Below are positions 1 through 8,139 of a stretch of 34,493 nt of DNA, in pieces (positions within the stretch are counted from its first letter, which is position 1; every line of letters begins with the position of its first letter). Source of the DNA: Phyllobacteriaceae bacterium Water-Bin73 (GTDB taxonomy: Bacteria > Pseudomonadota > Alphaproteobacteria > RS24); contig FZLQ01000007.1 of assembly GCA_900197605.1 (NCBI GenBank), positions 1 to 34,493 of the forward strand. Reading direction: 5' to 3'. The notes under the pieces were generated by a model, which saw nothing but the letters and a program-made list of their open reading frames with translations, had not been told where the DNA came from and ran no database searches. The position numbers and the translations under genes are program-made.

Positions 1-1
1 T

Positions 2-361
2 TATCATGACAGCACACGGCGTGTTTCCGCTTTGACGCTGGAGGGTGAGGGGCTGCGCGCCCATTTCACGCCAATGGCCCGCCTATTTTATATGCAAGGG
101 CTGGGATACATTCATCCCGAATGGAATCACGGCACGCATCACGGCGCCTTGCGCGTTGGCTTTGACGAGATTGAGCTTGCGACCGCAGAGGCCGCGTTGA
201 AGCAAGGTCAAATGGAAAACCTCCATGTGCAAACATTGACCAAGATAAATCTGGAAGTTGACGGTGCCAGCCATAAAGGGCAGGGCGTGATTGAGCAGCT
301 TTTCATCGGGCCGCATGCGCCAAGCGGCTTTCAAGACCTTGTCGATCGGATTATGACATGA
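2..361 (+). CDS. Probable lipocalin-like (DUF7064/7065-type) protein, 3' part only
   Basis: This is the C-terminal about 119 residues of a gene that begins left of the window; the frame is open from base 2. An internal TTG at 32 is not needed as a start. The visible sequence has short beta-strand-like blocks, a Gly-Tyr-Ile-His-Pro-Glu-Trp-Asn-His motif, and a C-terminal block Ile-Gly-Pro-His-Ala-Pro-Ser-Gly-Phe. I associate these with lipocalin-like proteins (DUF7064/DUF7065) that often sit beside APH/EcKinase-like phosphotransferases. The stop overlaps the start of the next gene (ATGA), so the two are almost certainly co-translated and functionally linked. The biochemical role is unknown. 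The family assignment is from memory of motifs and is moderate; that the frame is coding is much surer. Confidence 0.6.
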   Translation, partial: YHDSTRRVSALTLEGEGLRAHFTPMARLFYMQGLGYIHPEWNHGTHHGALRVGFDEIELATAEAALKQGQMENLHVQTLTKINLEVDGASHKGQGVIEQLFIGPHAPSGFQDLVDRIMT

Positions 362-1446
362 GCTTTCGCGACCATCCTGCGCGCTTTGATAAGGCGTTTC
401 TGGCCGGCCTGTTTGGGCGACCGGCAACGGATTTGCAAGATTTTGCGTTCACCCCGGTCGGCACCGGCCAAGTGGGCGATAGCTATCGCGTGAGCTTGGA
501 TTGGGCTGCCAGCGAAAGCGGAAGCGAAAACAAAAGTGAAAACGGAGCGCCGCCGCCCGCGTCGTTGGTGGCCAAATGTCCGGCTGCCGATACAGTGAGC
601 CGCGACACGGCGCGCAACATGCATCTTTATGAAATTGAAACGCAATTTTACACGCATTTTGGCGATAGCTGCGGCGCGCGCGTGCCGCATGTGTTTTTAT
701 CCGATTATGATGCAGCCAGCGGCGATGGGCTTTTGCTGTTTGAGGATATGGCACCGGCTGTGCAAATCGCGCAAATGGATGGCTGTTCCATGCCCCAGCT
801 TGAGGCGGTTTTGGATGAGGCGGCGCGGCTGCATAAAAGCCATTGGAATGATGTGCGCCTTGTTGAGCATATGTTTCTCACCTATGGCCATCAAGAAGAG
901 CGTCGCGCTTTTATCGGTGGCTTAATGCCGGCGGTTTATCCTGAATGGCGCGCGCGCTATGAGGGGCGGCTTGATAAGGATATTCTCGATATGGGGGCGG
1001 CACTGGTGGCGCGTTTTGCCGATTACATCGCGCCGCGCGATGGCCCGATGGTGCTGACGCATGGCGATATGCGGCTGGATAATATGTTGTTCTCTGACGC
1101 TGATGGTCGAACCATTTTGCTTGATTGGCAAACCGCGGCGGCAGGCCCGCCAATGGGTGATATTGCCTATTGCATTTCGACCAGCCTGGCGCAGGCCGAT
1201 GCGCGCGCCGCATTGGAAAAGCAATTGGTCGGCGCCTATCACGCCAAATTGGGCGACAGTGTCGGCGCTTATGATTTTGACGCAGCCTGGGCGGATTATC
1301 GCCGCGCGTCTTTTGCCGGTTTTATTATGGCCGTCATCTCGGCGATGATTGTCGAACGCACAGAGCGCGGCGATGAAATGTTTGCCGTCATGGCCGAGCG
1401 CTCGGGCTGGCAGGCCTTGCATCTCGATGCATTAGCGTTAATTTAA
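358..1446 (+). CDS. Phosphotransferase, APH/EcKinase-like
   Basis: This 362-residue protein has the aminoglycoside-phosphotransferase/choline-kinase-like fold signature. The catalytic loop His235-Gly-Asp237 with Asn242 is followed by the metal-binding Asp256 in a Leu-Leu-Asp-Trp-Gln block. Such enzymes transfer the ATP gamma-phosphate to a small hydroxylated molecule. The EcKL/DUF1679-like branch includes ecdysteroid kinases, but the bacterial substrates are mostly unknown. Its ATG overlaps the stop of the lipocalin-like gene by 4 nt, and 30 nt separate it from the crotonase gene downstream. The context suggests a lipophilic alcohol or acyl-CoA-linked substrate, which is inference. No antibiotic-resistance role is implied. 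Confidence 0.8.
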   Translation: MSFRDHPARFDKAFLAGLFGRPATDLQDFAFTPVGTGQVGDSYRVSLDWAASESGSENKSENGAPPPASLVAKCPAADTVSRDTARNMHLYEIETQFYTHFGDSCGARVPHVFLSDYDAASGDGLLLFEDMAPAVQIAQMDGCSMPQLEAVLDEAARLHKSHWNDVRLVEHMFLTYGHQEERRAFIGGLMPAVYPEWRARYEGRLDKDILDMGAALVARFADYIAPRDGPMVLTHGDMRLDNMLFSDADGRTILLDWQTAAAGPPMGDIAYCISTSLAQADARAALEKQLVGAYHAKLGDSVGAYDFDAAWADYRRASFAGFIMAVISAMIVERTERGDEMFAVMAERSGWQALHLDALALI

Positions 1447-1476
1447 GCCCCTATTTGCCCGCCAAAGGAGAGAGCA

Positions 1477-2316
1477 ATGGCCTATCAATGTTTTGACGTT
1501 TCACTTGCTGACGGCATTGCCCATATTGTGATGAACCGCCCCGAAGTGCGAAATAATATGAACCCGGCTTTTTGGGAAGAATTGCCGCAAATCGTGCGCG
1601 AGATTGACGCCGACGCGCAGGCGCGGGTCATTGTTATGTCGTCCACCGGCCCGCATTTTTGCGGCGGGATTGATATTTCCATGTTCGCTTTGGACGCGCC
1701 CGATGACGCGGCCGCCAATCCGCATGGCAAACGCCAAAGAGGGCTGAAATTTCTCGATACGGTGAAACGCATGCAGGATTCGCTGTCCGTGCTCGAGCAA
1801 TGCCGACTGCCGGTTTTGGTCGCCATTCAAGGCGGCTGCATTGGCGGCGGCGTCGATTTGGCCACTGCGGCGGATATGCGCTATGCGACGGCTGACGCTT
1901 TTGTCACGATTTATGAAACCAAGATTGGCATGACGGCAGATGTCGGCACATTCCCGCGTATCGTCAAGCTGATACCCGAGGGCATTGTGCGCGAGCTGGC
2001 CTATACCGGACGGCGCATGCCGGCCGCCGAAGCGCTGAATGTCGGCTTGGTCAATCGCGTGTTTGACGATCATGAAGCCATGTTGGACGGGGTGATGGAT
2101 GTAGCCCGTGAGATTGCCGCCAATGCGCCGTTGGCCGTGCATGGCTGCAAACGCGCCATCAGCTATGCGCGTGACCACAGCACACAAGACGGTCTCGATT
2201 GGATTGGTCTATGGAATGCGTCGAATTTGCATCCGGAGGAGATTCAAGAAGCCATGCAGGCGCGGGCTGAAAAACGACCGGCCGATTTTGCCGATTTACC
2301 CAAACGCCGCGCCTAA
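1477..2316 (+). CDS. Enoyl-CoA hydratase/isomerase family, dienoyl-CoA isomerase-like
   Basis: A 279-residue crotonase-fold protein preceded by an SD (AAAGGAGAG near 1465). The oxyanion-hole regions are visible around residues 61-66 (His-Phe-Cys-Gly-Gly-Ile) and 119-127 (Gly-Gly-Cys-Ile-Gly-Gly-Gly-Val-Asp). Three acidic residues, Asp127, Glu147 and Asp155 (in Thr-Ala-Asp-Val-Gly-Thr), match the pattern of delta3,5-delta2,4-dienoyl-CoA isomerase (ECH1) rather than the two-glutamate pattern of classical enoyl-CoA hydratase. The likely role is shifting double bonds during beta-oxidation of unsaturated fatty acids. It lies in a run with a phosphotransferase and an acyltransferase. The crotonase family is near certain; the isomerase subtype is an inference from these residues. 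Confidence 0.88.
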   Translation: MAYQCFDVSLADGIAHIVMNRPEVRNNMNPAFWEELPQIVREIDADAQARVIVMSSTGPHFCGGIDISMFALDAPDDAAANPHGKRQRGLKFLDTVKRMQDSLSVLEQCRLPVLVAIQGGCIGGGVDLATAADMRYATADAFVTIYETKIGMTADVGTFPRIVKLIPEGIVRELAYTGRRMPAAEALNVGLVNRVFDDHEAMLDGVMDVAREIAANAPLAVHGCKRAISYARDHSTQDGLDWIGLWNASNLHPEEIQEAMQARAEKRPADFADLPKRRA

Positions 2317-2340
2317 AGTCAGCTTTGCGAGGTTAATCTT

Positions 2341-2946
2341 ATGACGCTTTTCAACACGCCAATTTTAAGCCCGTTTTTGAAAATTATCGCTTGGGGGATT
2401 TTGCTGATTATCGGTTGGCGACCCGGGCCGACCATTCCCAAAGATATTCCAAAATGCGTTGTGGTGGTTGCCCCGCATACATCGAATTGGGATTTCGGGC
2501 TGTTTTTGCCATTGGTGTTTGCGCTCAATCTGCATGTTCGCGTGTTGATTAAGCACACTTTATTTATCGGGCCGGTTGGCTGGTTTTTGCGGTTCTGTGG
2601 CGGTATTCCGATTGATCGCCGCGCCGCGCGCGATTATGTCGGCCAAATGGCTCAAGAGTTTGAAAAAAATGAGGTGTTTCATCTGGTGGTCACGCCGGAG
2701 GCGACGCGCAGCCCGCGCACCCATTGGAAAACCGGTTTTTACCATATGGCGATGGCGGCCAATGTGCCGATTCTTTTGGCCGCGATTGATGTCGATAAAA
2801 AAGCCGTCGGCGTTGACCGCATTATGCACCCGTCGGGCGATTTGGACGCTGATATGGCGGAAATTTACGCATTTTTCGACAATGTGCGCGGCATCAAAGC
2901 GGGCAATTACGCCTCGCCCAATAAACCGGCACCCGATGATGGCTAG
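2341..2946 (+). CDS. PlsC-like 1-acyl-glycerol-phosphate acyltransferase family
   Basis: A 201-residue protein with the glycerolipid acyltransferase signature: His46-Thr-Ser-Asn-Trp-Asp51 (the H-x4-D catalytic motif) and Thr118-Pro-Glu-Ala-Thr-Arg123 (a variant of the PEGTR substrate-binding motif). An N-terminal hydrophobic stretch (about residues 8-25) suggests membrane association. Such enzymes transfer acyl groups from acyl-CoA or acyl-ACP to lysophospholipids at the cytoplasmic face. It is shorter than typical PlsC (about 240 aa), so the true acceptor may differ; compact homologues exist in proteobacteria. It follows the crotonase gene by 24 nt and ends tail-to-tail with the VOC gene. 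Confidence 0.82.
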   Translation: MTLFNTPILSPFLKIIAWGILLIIGWRPGPTIPKDIPKCVVVVAPHTSNWDFGLFLPLVFALNLHVRVLIKHTLFIGPVGWFLRFCGGIPIDRRAARDYVGQMAQEFEKNEVFHLVVTPEATRSPRTHWKTGFYHMAMAANVPILLAAIDVDKKAVGVDRIMHPSGDLDADMAEIYAFFDNVRGIKAGNYASPNKPAPDDG

Positions 2947-2957
2947 CGCGTCGGCGG

Positions 2958-3329
2958 CTAGCCCATCTTATAAAAGCATATTTTATTGCCATCGAGGTCG
3001 CGAATATAAGCGCCATAAAACATATTCGGCACGCGCTCGCCCGGGGCGCCCTCATCGGTTGCGCCCAGTTCCAGCGCTTTGGCGTGCATGGCGTCAATCT
3101 TGGCATTATCGGCGCATTTAAGCGCCACCATCATGCCATTGCCGACGCTCGCGGCTTGCTTGTCATAAGGGCCGCCGACCACAACAAACGGGCCTTGCGG
3201 ATTGTCGCCGAAAAAATATAGGCGCTCATTGTCAAATAATTCCTTCATGCCCAATTCTGCCAATAGCGCACCGTAAAAAGCGCGCGCTTGTTCAATATTA
3301 TTCGTTCCGATGGTTACATATCCAAGCAT
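2958..3329 (-). CDS. VOC (glyoxalase/bleomycin-resistance fold) family protein
   Basis: A 123-residue protein with the paired beta-alpha-beta-beta-beta architecture of the vicinal-oxygen-chelate superfamily. The N-terminal module starts Met-Leu-Gly-Tyr-Val-Thr-Ile-Gly with an Ala-Phe-Tyr block near residue 17. The C-terminal module ends with Tyr-Ile-Arg-Asp-Leu-Asp-Gly-Asn-Lys-Ile, typical of the last strands. The frame is open further upstream, but the ATG at 3329 has a good SD (GGGAGG, complement of 3335-3340) and the right family length. Substrate unknown; many such proteins are metal-dependent lyases, dioxygenases or small-molecule binders. It is transcribed alone, opposite to its neighbours. 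Confidence 0.82.
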   Translation of the reverse strand: MLGYVTIGTNNIEQARAFYGALLAELGMKELFDNERLYFFGDNPQGPFVVVGGPYDKQAASVGNGMMVALKCADNAKIDAMHAKALELGATDEGAPGERVPNMFYGAYIRDLDGNKICFYKMG

Positions 3330-3456
3330 GTTTGCCTCCCAATTCAGTTGGCCTGAGAGTAACGCGCTTTGCCAAAAACGCAATTCCGCAGGCCAAGAAA
3401 AATTTGCCTTGCCGGTTGAGTTGCGGCACAATAATGCCAACTTAAGGGAGATGATG

Positions 3457-4068
3457 ATGTTGGACGACACAAAAGGCGACGGCCAAGAGCAAGCGGGCTT
3501 TCACGCCATGATTGATGGCACGCAGGAGGATTATCAAAAAATCTCTGCGGCATTTGGTGAGTTTTCGAAAACCCTGCCCGACCGCGTTATGGATCATTTG
3601 AAAATGCTGAAAGGCGATTTTGGCGGTTTTGCCGTTGACCGCTTTGAGCACAGTCTGCAAACCGCGACCCGCGCCCATAAAGATGGCCGCGATGAGGAAT
3701 ATGTGGTTTGCGCGCTCTTGCATGATATTGGCGATTTGCTGGGCACTTTTAACCATGCCGAGTTGGGCGCGACGATTTTGAAGCCGTTTATTTCAGAGCA
3801 GAATTATTTCATGCTGCAAAATCACGGCGTGTTTCAGGGCTATTATTTCTTCCACCATATCGGCCTTGACCGCGATGCGCGTGACGCTTTCCGCGACCAT
3901 GAGCATTTTGAATATACCGCGCAATTCTGCCATCTTTATGACCAGTCGAGCTTTGACCCGAATTATGAGTCACTGCCATTGGAATTTTTCGAGCCAATGG
4001 TGCGAAAAGTAATGGAACGCCCGCGCGCATCAATTTATATGAAAGAAGACGGCGAAACGGCCATTTAG
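3457..4068 (+). CDS. HD-domain protein, PhnZ/TmpB-like
   Basis: A 203-residue HD-superfamily protein. Candidate metal ligands are His65 (in Phe-Glu-His-Ser-Leu-Gln), His89-Asp90 (Leu-Leu-His-Asp-Ile-Gly), His100, His123 (Asn-His-Gly) and Asp162. The Glu-His-Ser-Leu-Gln and Leu-Leu-His-Asp blocks and the spacing resemble the diiron oxygenase PhnZ more than generic HD phosphohydrolases, so an oxidative role on a small organic substrate is possible. However, the lysine that I recall following the late histidine in PhnZ appears to be Gln here. Three in-frame ATGs lie at 3451, 3454 and 3457; the last has the best spacing to the SD (AAGGGAG, 3444-3450). It is followed by yggT after 42 nt. Confidence 0.78.
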   Translation: MLDDTKGDGQEQAGFHAMIDGTQEDYQKISAAFGEFSKTLPDRVMDHLKMLKGDFGGFAVDRFEHSLQTATRAHKDGRDEEYVVCALLHDIGDLLGTFNHAELGATILKPFISEQNYFMLQNHGVFQGYYFFHHIGLDRDARDAFRDHEHFEYTAQFCHLYDQSSFDPNYESLPLEFFEPMVRKVMERPRASIYMKEDGETAI

Positions 4069-4110
4069 CAAGACGCTGAAGGGCGTGCCGTTTTCGGTAA
4101 GAGGGTTCTT

Positions 4111-4407
4111 ATGGGTGCGGTGCTGACGCTGGTTTCCCAGCTGATTGAATTTTATATTTGGATTGTCATCGCCTCGGCGGTGCTGTCTTGGCTGGTCGCC
4201 TTTGATGTTATCAATATGCGCAATCGCTTCGTGTTTTTACTGGGCGATGCGCTCAACCGCATGACTGAGCCGGTCTATCGCCGTATTCGTTCTGTGCTGC
4301 CCGATATGGGCGGCATTGATTTGTCGCCCATTGTGGTGATTTTCGGCCTGATGTTTCTGCGCAATCTGATGTGGGAAATGCTTGGCCCCTCAGTCTATGG
4401 CGGGTAA
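4111..4407 (+). CDS. yggT: YggT family membrane protein
   Basis: A 98-residue integral membrane protein with two hydrophobic segments (about residues 5-28 and 67-90) flanking a short loop. The loop contains Leu-Asn-Arg-Met-Thr-Glu-Pro-Val-Tyr-Arg-Arg-Ile-Arg, the hallmark of YggT/CcmB-like small proteins. Single-repeat versions of about 95 aa are normal in alphaproteobacteria. YggT proteins are linked to osmotic homeostasis, shape or division and to FtsZ/SepF loci in other phyla; the exact role is unclear. The stop codon directly abuts the folD ATG (TAAATG), so they are translated together. The DUF167 gene I often see between yggT and folD in alphaproteobacteria is absent. Confidence 0.88.
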   Translation: MGAVLTLVSQLIEFYIWIVIASAVLSWLVAFDVINMRNRFVFLLGDALNRMTEPVYRRIRSVLPDMGGIDLSPIVVIFGLMFLRNLMWEMLGPSVYGG

Positions 4408-5328
4408 ATGACAGCACAAAAAATTGACGGCAAAGAGATTGCGGCGCAATTGCGTGGCCGCATCGGCAAGGCTGTGGCGGGGCTTCAAGCGGCGCATGGC
4501 AAAACCCCCGGTCTGGCAGTGGTGCTGGTCGGAGAGGACGCGGCTTCCGAGGTTTATGTCAGAAATAAAGGCATTGCGACCAAAGCGGCCGGCATGACGT
4601 CTTATGAGTTTCGCCTGCCCGCAGATACGCCTGAAGACGTGCTGCTCGATAAGGTGCGCGCGTTGAACGCCGAGCCTGACGTGAACGGCATATTGGTGCA
4701 ATTTCCGGTGCCCGCGCAAATCTCGCAACAGCGCGTCATTGACACGATTGACCCGAGCAAAGATGTCGATGGCCTCAATCCGGCCAATGCCGGTCGGTTG
4801 GTGTCGGGGCTGCAAGCGCTGACGCCGTGCACGCCTTTGGGCAGCGTTATTCTCGCCAAAGAAACATTGGCCAAACAGGGAGGCGACTTGAGCGGCAAAC
4901 ACGCTGTCATTATCGGTCGCTCCAATTTGGTCGGCAAGCCGGTGGCGCAATTATTGCTGAATGAAAATTGCACCGTCACGATGGCCCATTCGCGCACCGC
5001 CGACCTGCCCGCCATGTGTCGCCAAGCCGATATTTTGGTCGCGGCTGTCGGCATTGCTGAGATGGTCAAAGGCGATTGGGTGAAGCCCGGCGCGTGTGTG
5101 ATTGATGTCGGCATTAACCGTATCGATGCGCCCGAGAAAGGCCTTGATGATAAGGGGAGGGGTAAAACCCGTCTGGTCGGTGATGTCGCTTATGACGAAG
5201 CGGCAGAAGTGGCCGCGCATATCACGCCCGTACCCGGTGGTGTCGGCCCGATGACCATTGCCTGTCTTCTTAAAAACACCCTGACGGCGTTTTGTCGGCA
5301 AAACGGGTTTGAGGAACCGGTGGTTTAG
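4408..5328 (+). CDS. folD: Bifunctional methylene-THF dehydrogenase/methenyl-THF cyclohydrolase
   Basis: FolD interconverts 5,10-methylene-THF, 5,10-methenyl-THF and 10-formyl-THF with NADP in the cytosol, feeding purine and formyl-Met-tRNA synthesis. The 306-residue length is typical. Catalytic residues are visible: Tyr50 and Lys54 (Tyr-Val-Arg-Asn-Lys), Gln-Phe-Pro-Val-Pro, and Asp121 in Asp-Val-Asp-Gly-Leu-Asn-Pro. Other signatures are Pro-Cys-Thr-Pro-Leu-Gly, the Rossmann block [10 protein letters not shown], and the C-terminal [10 protein letters not shown]. Its ATG follows yggT with no gap and no separate SD, so expression probably depends on translational coupling. It converges with argG, with only 11 nt between them. 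Confidence 0.97.
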   Translation: MTAQKIDGKEIAAQLRGRIGKAVAGLQAAHGKTPGLAVVLVGEDAASEVYVRNKGIATKAAGMTSYEFRLPADTPEDVLLDKVRALNAEPDVNGILVQFPVPAQISQQRVIDTIDPSKDVDGLNPANAGRLVSGLQALTPCTPLGSVILAKETLAKQGGDLSGKHAVIIGRSNLVGKPVAQLLLNENCTVTMAHSRTADLPAMCRQADILVAAVGIAEMVKGDWVKPGACVIDVGINRIDAPEKGLDDKGRGKTRLVGDVAYDEAAEVAAHITPVPGGVGPMTIACLLKNTLTAFCRQNGFEEPVV

Positions 5329-5339
5329 GCCGCTTCGAC

Positions 5340-6551
5340 TTATTTCTGCTTGCCCAGTAATTTCAGCCGCAGCGCGTTTAATTTGATAAAGCCTTCTGCG
5401 TCATGCTGGTCATAGACCGCGTCTTCTTCAAACGTCACATGCGCTTCTGAATAGAGCGAATAGGGGCTTTGGCGTGAGACGACAGAGACCGAACCCTTAT
5501 ACAGCCGCAGCACCACCTCGCCCGTCACATGGGCTTGGCTGGCATCAATCGCCGCTTGCAGCATGGTGCGCTCGGGCGCAAACCAAAAGCCGTTATAAAT
5601 CAGCTCGGCATAGCGCGGCATCAGCTCGTCTTTCAAATGCATCGCACCGCGGTCCAGCGTGATGCTCTCAATACCGCGATGGGCGGCGAGCAAAATCGTG
5701 CCACCGGGCGTTTCATAAACGCCGCGTGATTTCATGCCGACAAAACGGTTCTCAACCAAATCCAAGCGGCCAATACCATTGGCCCCGCCCAATTCGTTTA
5801 ATTTGCTCAGCAATGTTGCGGGCGACATTTTCTCGCCGTCAATCGACACCGCATCACCGGCCTCAAAACCAATGGTTATTTCGCGCGGCGTGTCGGGCGC
5901 GTTTTCGGGCGCGACCGTGCGCTGATAAACAAATTCGGGGCAGGCTTGGCCGGGGTCTTCCAGCACTTTGCCCTCGCTGGACGTGTGCAGCAAATTGGCA
6001 TCGACCGAAAACGGCGCTTCGCCGCGCTTGTCTTTGGGCACCGGAATTTGATTTTGTTCGGCATAGGCAATGAGTTTTTCGCGGCTTTGCAAATCCCATT
6101 CGCGCCAGGGCGCAATCACCTTAATCTCGGGATTGCAGGCATAATAGCCAAGCTCAAAGCGCACTTGGTCATTGCCCTTGCCGGTCGCGCCATGACATAC
6201 CGCATCGGCGCCGGTGGCGGCGGCAATTTCAACCTGCCTTTTGGCGATAAGAGGCCGCGCAATGGAGGTGCCGAGCAAATAAACGCCTTCATAAAGCGCA
6301 TTAGCGCGAAACATCGGGAAGACATAATCGCGGACAAATTCCTCGCGCAGGTCTTCGATGAAAATCTCTTTAATGCCCAGCATTTCGGCTTTGGCCCGCG
6401 CCGGTTCCAGCTCTTCACCCTGACCCAAATCGGCGGTGAAGGTCACGACCTCGCAGGCATAGACGTCCTGCAACCATTTCAAAATGATTGAGGTGTCCAA
6501 ACCGCCTGAATAGGCCAGCACAACTTTATTGATGTCGCTTTTCTCGACCAT
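5340..6551 (-). CDS. argG: Argininosuccinate synthase
   Basis: ArgG condenses citrulline and aspartate using ATP to give argininosuccinate, the penultimate step of arginine synthesis. The 403-residue length fits the short (type 1) family. The N-type ATP pyrophosphatase loop Ala13-Tyr-Ser-Gly-Gly-Leu-Asp-Thr-Ser21 is intact, as are His-Gly-Ala-Thr-Gly-Lys-Gly-Asn-Asp (citrulline/aspartate binding) and Ser-Pro-Tyr-Ser-Leu-Tyr-Ser near the C terminus. The start ATG at 6551 is preceded on its strand by GGAG (complement of 6559-6562). It is monocistronic here, with the 429-bp non-coding region upstream presumably carrying its promoter. Confidence 0.98.
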   Translation of the reverse strand: MVEKSDINKVVLAYSGGLDTSIILKWLQDVYACEVVTFTADLGQGEELEPARAKAEMLGIKEIFIEDLREEFVRDYVFPMFRANALYEGVYLLGTSIARPLIAKRQVEIAAATGADAVCHGATGKGNDQVRFELGYYACNPEIKVIAPWREWDLQSREKLIAYAEQNQIPVPKDKRGEAPFSVDANLLHTSSEGKVLEDPGQACPEFVYQRTVAPENAPDTPREITIGFEAGDAVSIDGEKMSPATLLSKLNELGGANGIGRLDLVENRFVGMKSRGVYETPGGTILLAAHRGIESITLDRGAMHLKDELMPRYAELIYNGFWFAPERTMLQAAIDASQAHVTGEVVLRLYKGSVSVVSRQSPYSLYSEAHVTFEEDAVYDQHDAEGFIKLNALRLKLLGKQK

Positions 6552-6686
6552 CGCTTTTCTCCATATCTCGCGTCTTTATAAGCCGAATGGCGAAAAAGGG
6601 AAGCATTTGGCGCAATGAAAATATTTTCATGTTTCAACCAGCGCGTGTGGTGAAATATGCCAAACACGCATAACTATATGTTCGGG

Positions 6687-6806
6687 AGGCAATCACTGCC
6701 TTTCGGTGGCAATCGGGCGCTAGGCCTAATGTTGAGTATTTGCAATCGTAAACTAGCCGGACTTGTTGTTTGGATTATATGTTGCCCGATTGCCGCTTTT
6801 CTTTTC
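6687..6806 (+). ncRNA. Candidate structured RNA (dyad-rich, terminator-like end)
   Basis: There is no convincing gene in 6552-6980. Within it, an 11-bp perfect inverted repeat (6708-6718 with 6784-6794) encloses a smaller pairing (6719-6723 with 6753-6757), and a 5-bp hairpin lies just upstream (6687-6691 with 6697-6701). The right arm of the large stem is followed by a T-rich run (6796-6805), as expected at an intrinsic terminator. This fits a small structured RNA of roughly 100-120 nt on the + strand, or a leader element of argG read on the other strand. I do not recognise the family. A 72-codon ORF here shows no protein-like character. Confidence 0.3.
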
Positions 6807-6903
6807 CGCCGCTTTAGCGGCCCAAATTACGGGTCGCCAATTCGGCCTTTTTCTTTTCCGCTGCCGATTGTTTGACGCTGGCCGATTTTAACTGGCCACA
6901 CGC
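6807..6903. repeat. Duplicated rlmN 3' end, upstream (left) copy
   Basis: Bases 6814-6903 are identical to 6981-7070, the last 90 nt of rlmN including its stop codon. Including the flank, 6807-6903 matches 6974-7070 at 96 of 97 positions. The copy is not attached to an open upstream coding region, so it is a dead fragment. The two copies are 167 bp apart start to start, in the same orientation. Confidence 0.95.
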
Positions 6904-6932
6904 TAAAAGTCCTTAGCGCGGTTTGCCGCGCT
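6901..6932. other. Cluster of short perfect hairpins between the two rlmN-tail copies
   Basis: The spacer between the duplicated segments carries a 7-bp perfect stem with a 4-nt loop (6915-6921 with 6926-6932) and a 6-bp pair with a 6-nt loop (6901-6906 with 6913-6918). The two overlap and would be mutually exclusive in RNA. Neither is followed by a good T-run on either strand, so I do not call a terminator here. It may mark a small repeat element or a secondary transcription/processing site. Confidence 0.4.
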
Positions 6933-6959
6933 TTAGGGCGCCTTGCGCCTGTGGCTCTA

Positions 6960-6988
6960 GAAAGAAAATATATCGCCGCGTTAGCGGC
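6960..6988 (-). terminator. Possible intrinsic terminator of rlmN
   Basis: On the minus strand a 5-bp GC stem (GCCGC-TAAC-GCGGC, from 6975-6988) overlaps the rlmN stop codon in its loop and is followed by GATATATTTTCTTT. The stem is short, so this is a weak-to-moderate terminator. The duplicated copy at 6807-6821 keeps a stem but not the T-rich tail. Confidence 0.4.
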
Positions 6989-7070
6989 CCAAATTACGGG
7001 TCGCCAATTCGGCCTTTTTCTTTTCCGCTGCCGATTGTTTGACGCTGGCCGATTTTAACTGGCCACACGC
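6981..7070. repeat. Duplicated rlmN 3' end, copy inside the gene
   Basis: Partner of the repeat at 6814-6903, with 90 of 90 bases identical. It covers the codons for the C-terminal tail of RlmN and the TAA stop. Confidence 0.95.
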
Positions 7071-8129
7071 GGCCATAATATCCCGCCCGCGTGGGCGGCG
7101 CACCGGGCTGGCATAACCGGCGCGGTTGACAATATCGGCAAAGGTTTGCATGCGCGCCGCGTCTGAACATTCATAGGGGGCACCGGGCCAGGGGTTGAAC
7201 GGAATGAGATTAATCTTGGCCGGAATACCGGCCAAAAGTTTGACCAAAGCCCGCGCATCGGCATCACTGTCATTAACGCCTTTCAGCATCACATATTCAA
7301 AAGTAATGCGCTTGGCATTGGACAGGCCGGGCCAATTGCGACACGCCGCCAGCAAATCCTCAATCGGATATTTCTTATTGAGCGGCACCAATTCATCGCG
7401 CAATTCATCGGTCACCGCATGCAGCGATATGGCCAGCATGACGCCGGTTTTCTCGCCCATATCGGCTATTTCCGGCACCACGCCCGAGGTGGATAGGGTG
7501 ATGCGCCGCTTGGACAGGCTCAATCCGTCGCCATCACTCATCACATTCAGCGCCGCGGCCACATTATCGCTATTATAAAGCGGCTCGCCCATGCCCATCA
7601 TCACCACATTAGTGACTTTGCGGGTGCCGCTATTGGATTGTTCGTTTTGTCCCCAATCATCGAGGTCGTCGCGCGCCGCCACCATTTGGCCGGTAATCTC
7701 GGCGGCGCTTAAATTGCGCACTAATTTTTGCGTGCCGGTATGACAAAAGCGGCACGTCAAGGTGCAGCCGACTTGGCTGGAAACGCATAATGTCCCGCGC
7801 CCCATTTCGGGGATATATACTGTCTCGACCAATTGCCCGTCGGCCAAGCGAAACAAATATTTGCGCGTGCCGTCTGTCGATATATGTGCCTCAGCCATGT
7901 CGAGGCGCTCAAGCGTATAGGCGGCGGCCAGCTTGTCGCGCAACTCTTTGGCGATATTGGTCATTTGGTCAAATTCGCGCACGCCATGGGCATAGAGCCA
8001 GCTCCAAATTTGGCTGACGCGCATGCGTAATTGTTTGTCGGCAACGCCAATATCGGCCAGCACTGCGCGCAAATCATCACGCGTCATACCGATAAGGCTG
8101 GGGGGACGTGTCTCGCTTGAATTTTCCAT
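6981..8129 (-). CDS. rlmN: 23S rRNA/tRNA adenine-C2 methyltransferase (radical SAM)
   Basis: RlmN methylates C2 of A2503 in 23S rRNA and A37 in some tRNAs by radical-SAM chemistry. The 382-residue protein has the cluster-binding Cys122-x3-Cys126-x2-Cys129, a Gly-Met-Gly-Glu-Pro-Leu-Tyr-Asn block for SAM binding, and the catalytic Cys355 in Ile-Met-Ala-Ala-Cys-Gly-Gln-Leu. After Cys355 comes a lysine-rich tail of 27 residues. The final 90 nt are duplicated downstream (6814-6903), but this gene itself is intact. The ATG at 8129 follows the IalB-family gene by 10 nt, so the two probably share a transcript. Confidence 0.97.
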   Translation of the reverse strand: MENSSETRPPSLIGMTRDDLRAVLADIGVADKQLRMRVSQIWSWLYAHGVREFDQMTNIAKELRDKLAAAYTLERLDMAEAHISTDGTRKYLFRLADGQLVETVYIPEMGRGTLCVSSQVGCTLTCRFCHTGTQKLVRNLSAAEITGQMVAARDDLDDWGQNEQSNSGTRKVTNVVMMGMGEPLYNSDNVAAALNVMSDGDGLSLSKRRITLSTSGVVPEIADMGEKTGVMLAISLHAVTDELRDELVPLNKKYPIEDLLAACRNWPGLSNAKRITFEYVMLKGVNDSDADARALVKLLAGIPAKINLIPFNPWPGAPYECSDAARMQTFADIVNRAGYASPVRRPRGRDIMAACGQLKSASVKQSAAEKKKAELATRNLGR

Positions 8130-8139
8130 GCAAATGGTT

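Noticed and set aside
32-361. TTG at 32 as the real start of the first gene
   Set aside because: The frame is open back to base 2 and continues in the same sequence style, so the gene is cut by the window edge rather than starting at 32.
6657-6875. Open frame of 72 codons (+) in the argG-rlmN gap
   Set aside because: It covers the dyad-rich stretch and the duplicated rlmN tail, has no good SD and an odd composition, and is best explained as chance.
6915-6932. Perfect 7-bp hairpin considered as an intrinsic terminator
   Set aside because: There is no T-run directly after the stem on either strand; kept only as an unexplained hairpin.
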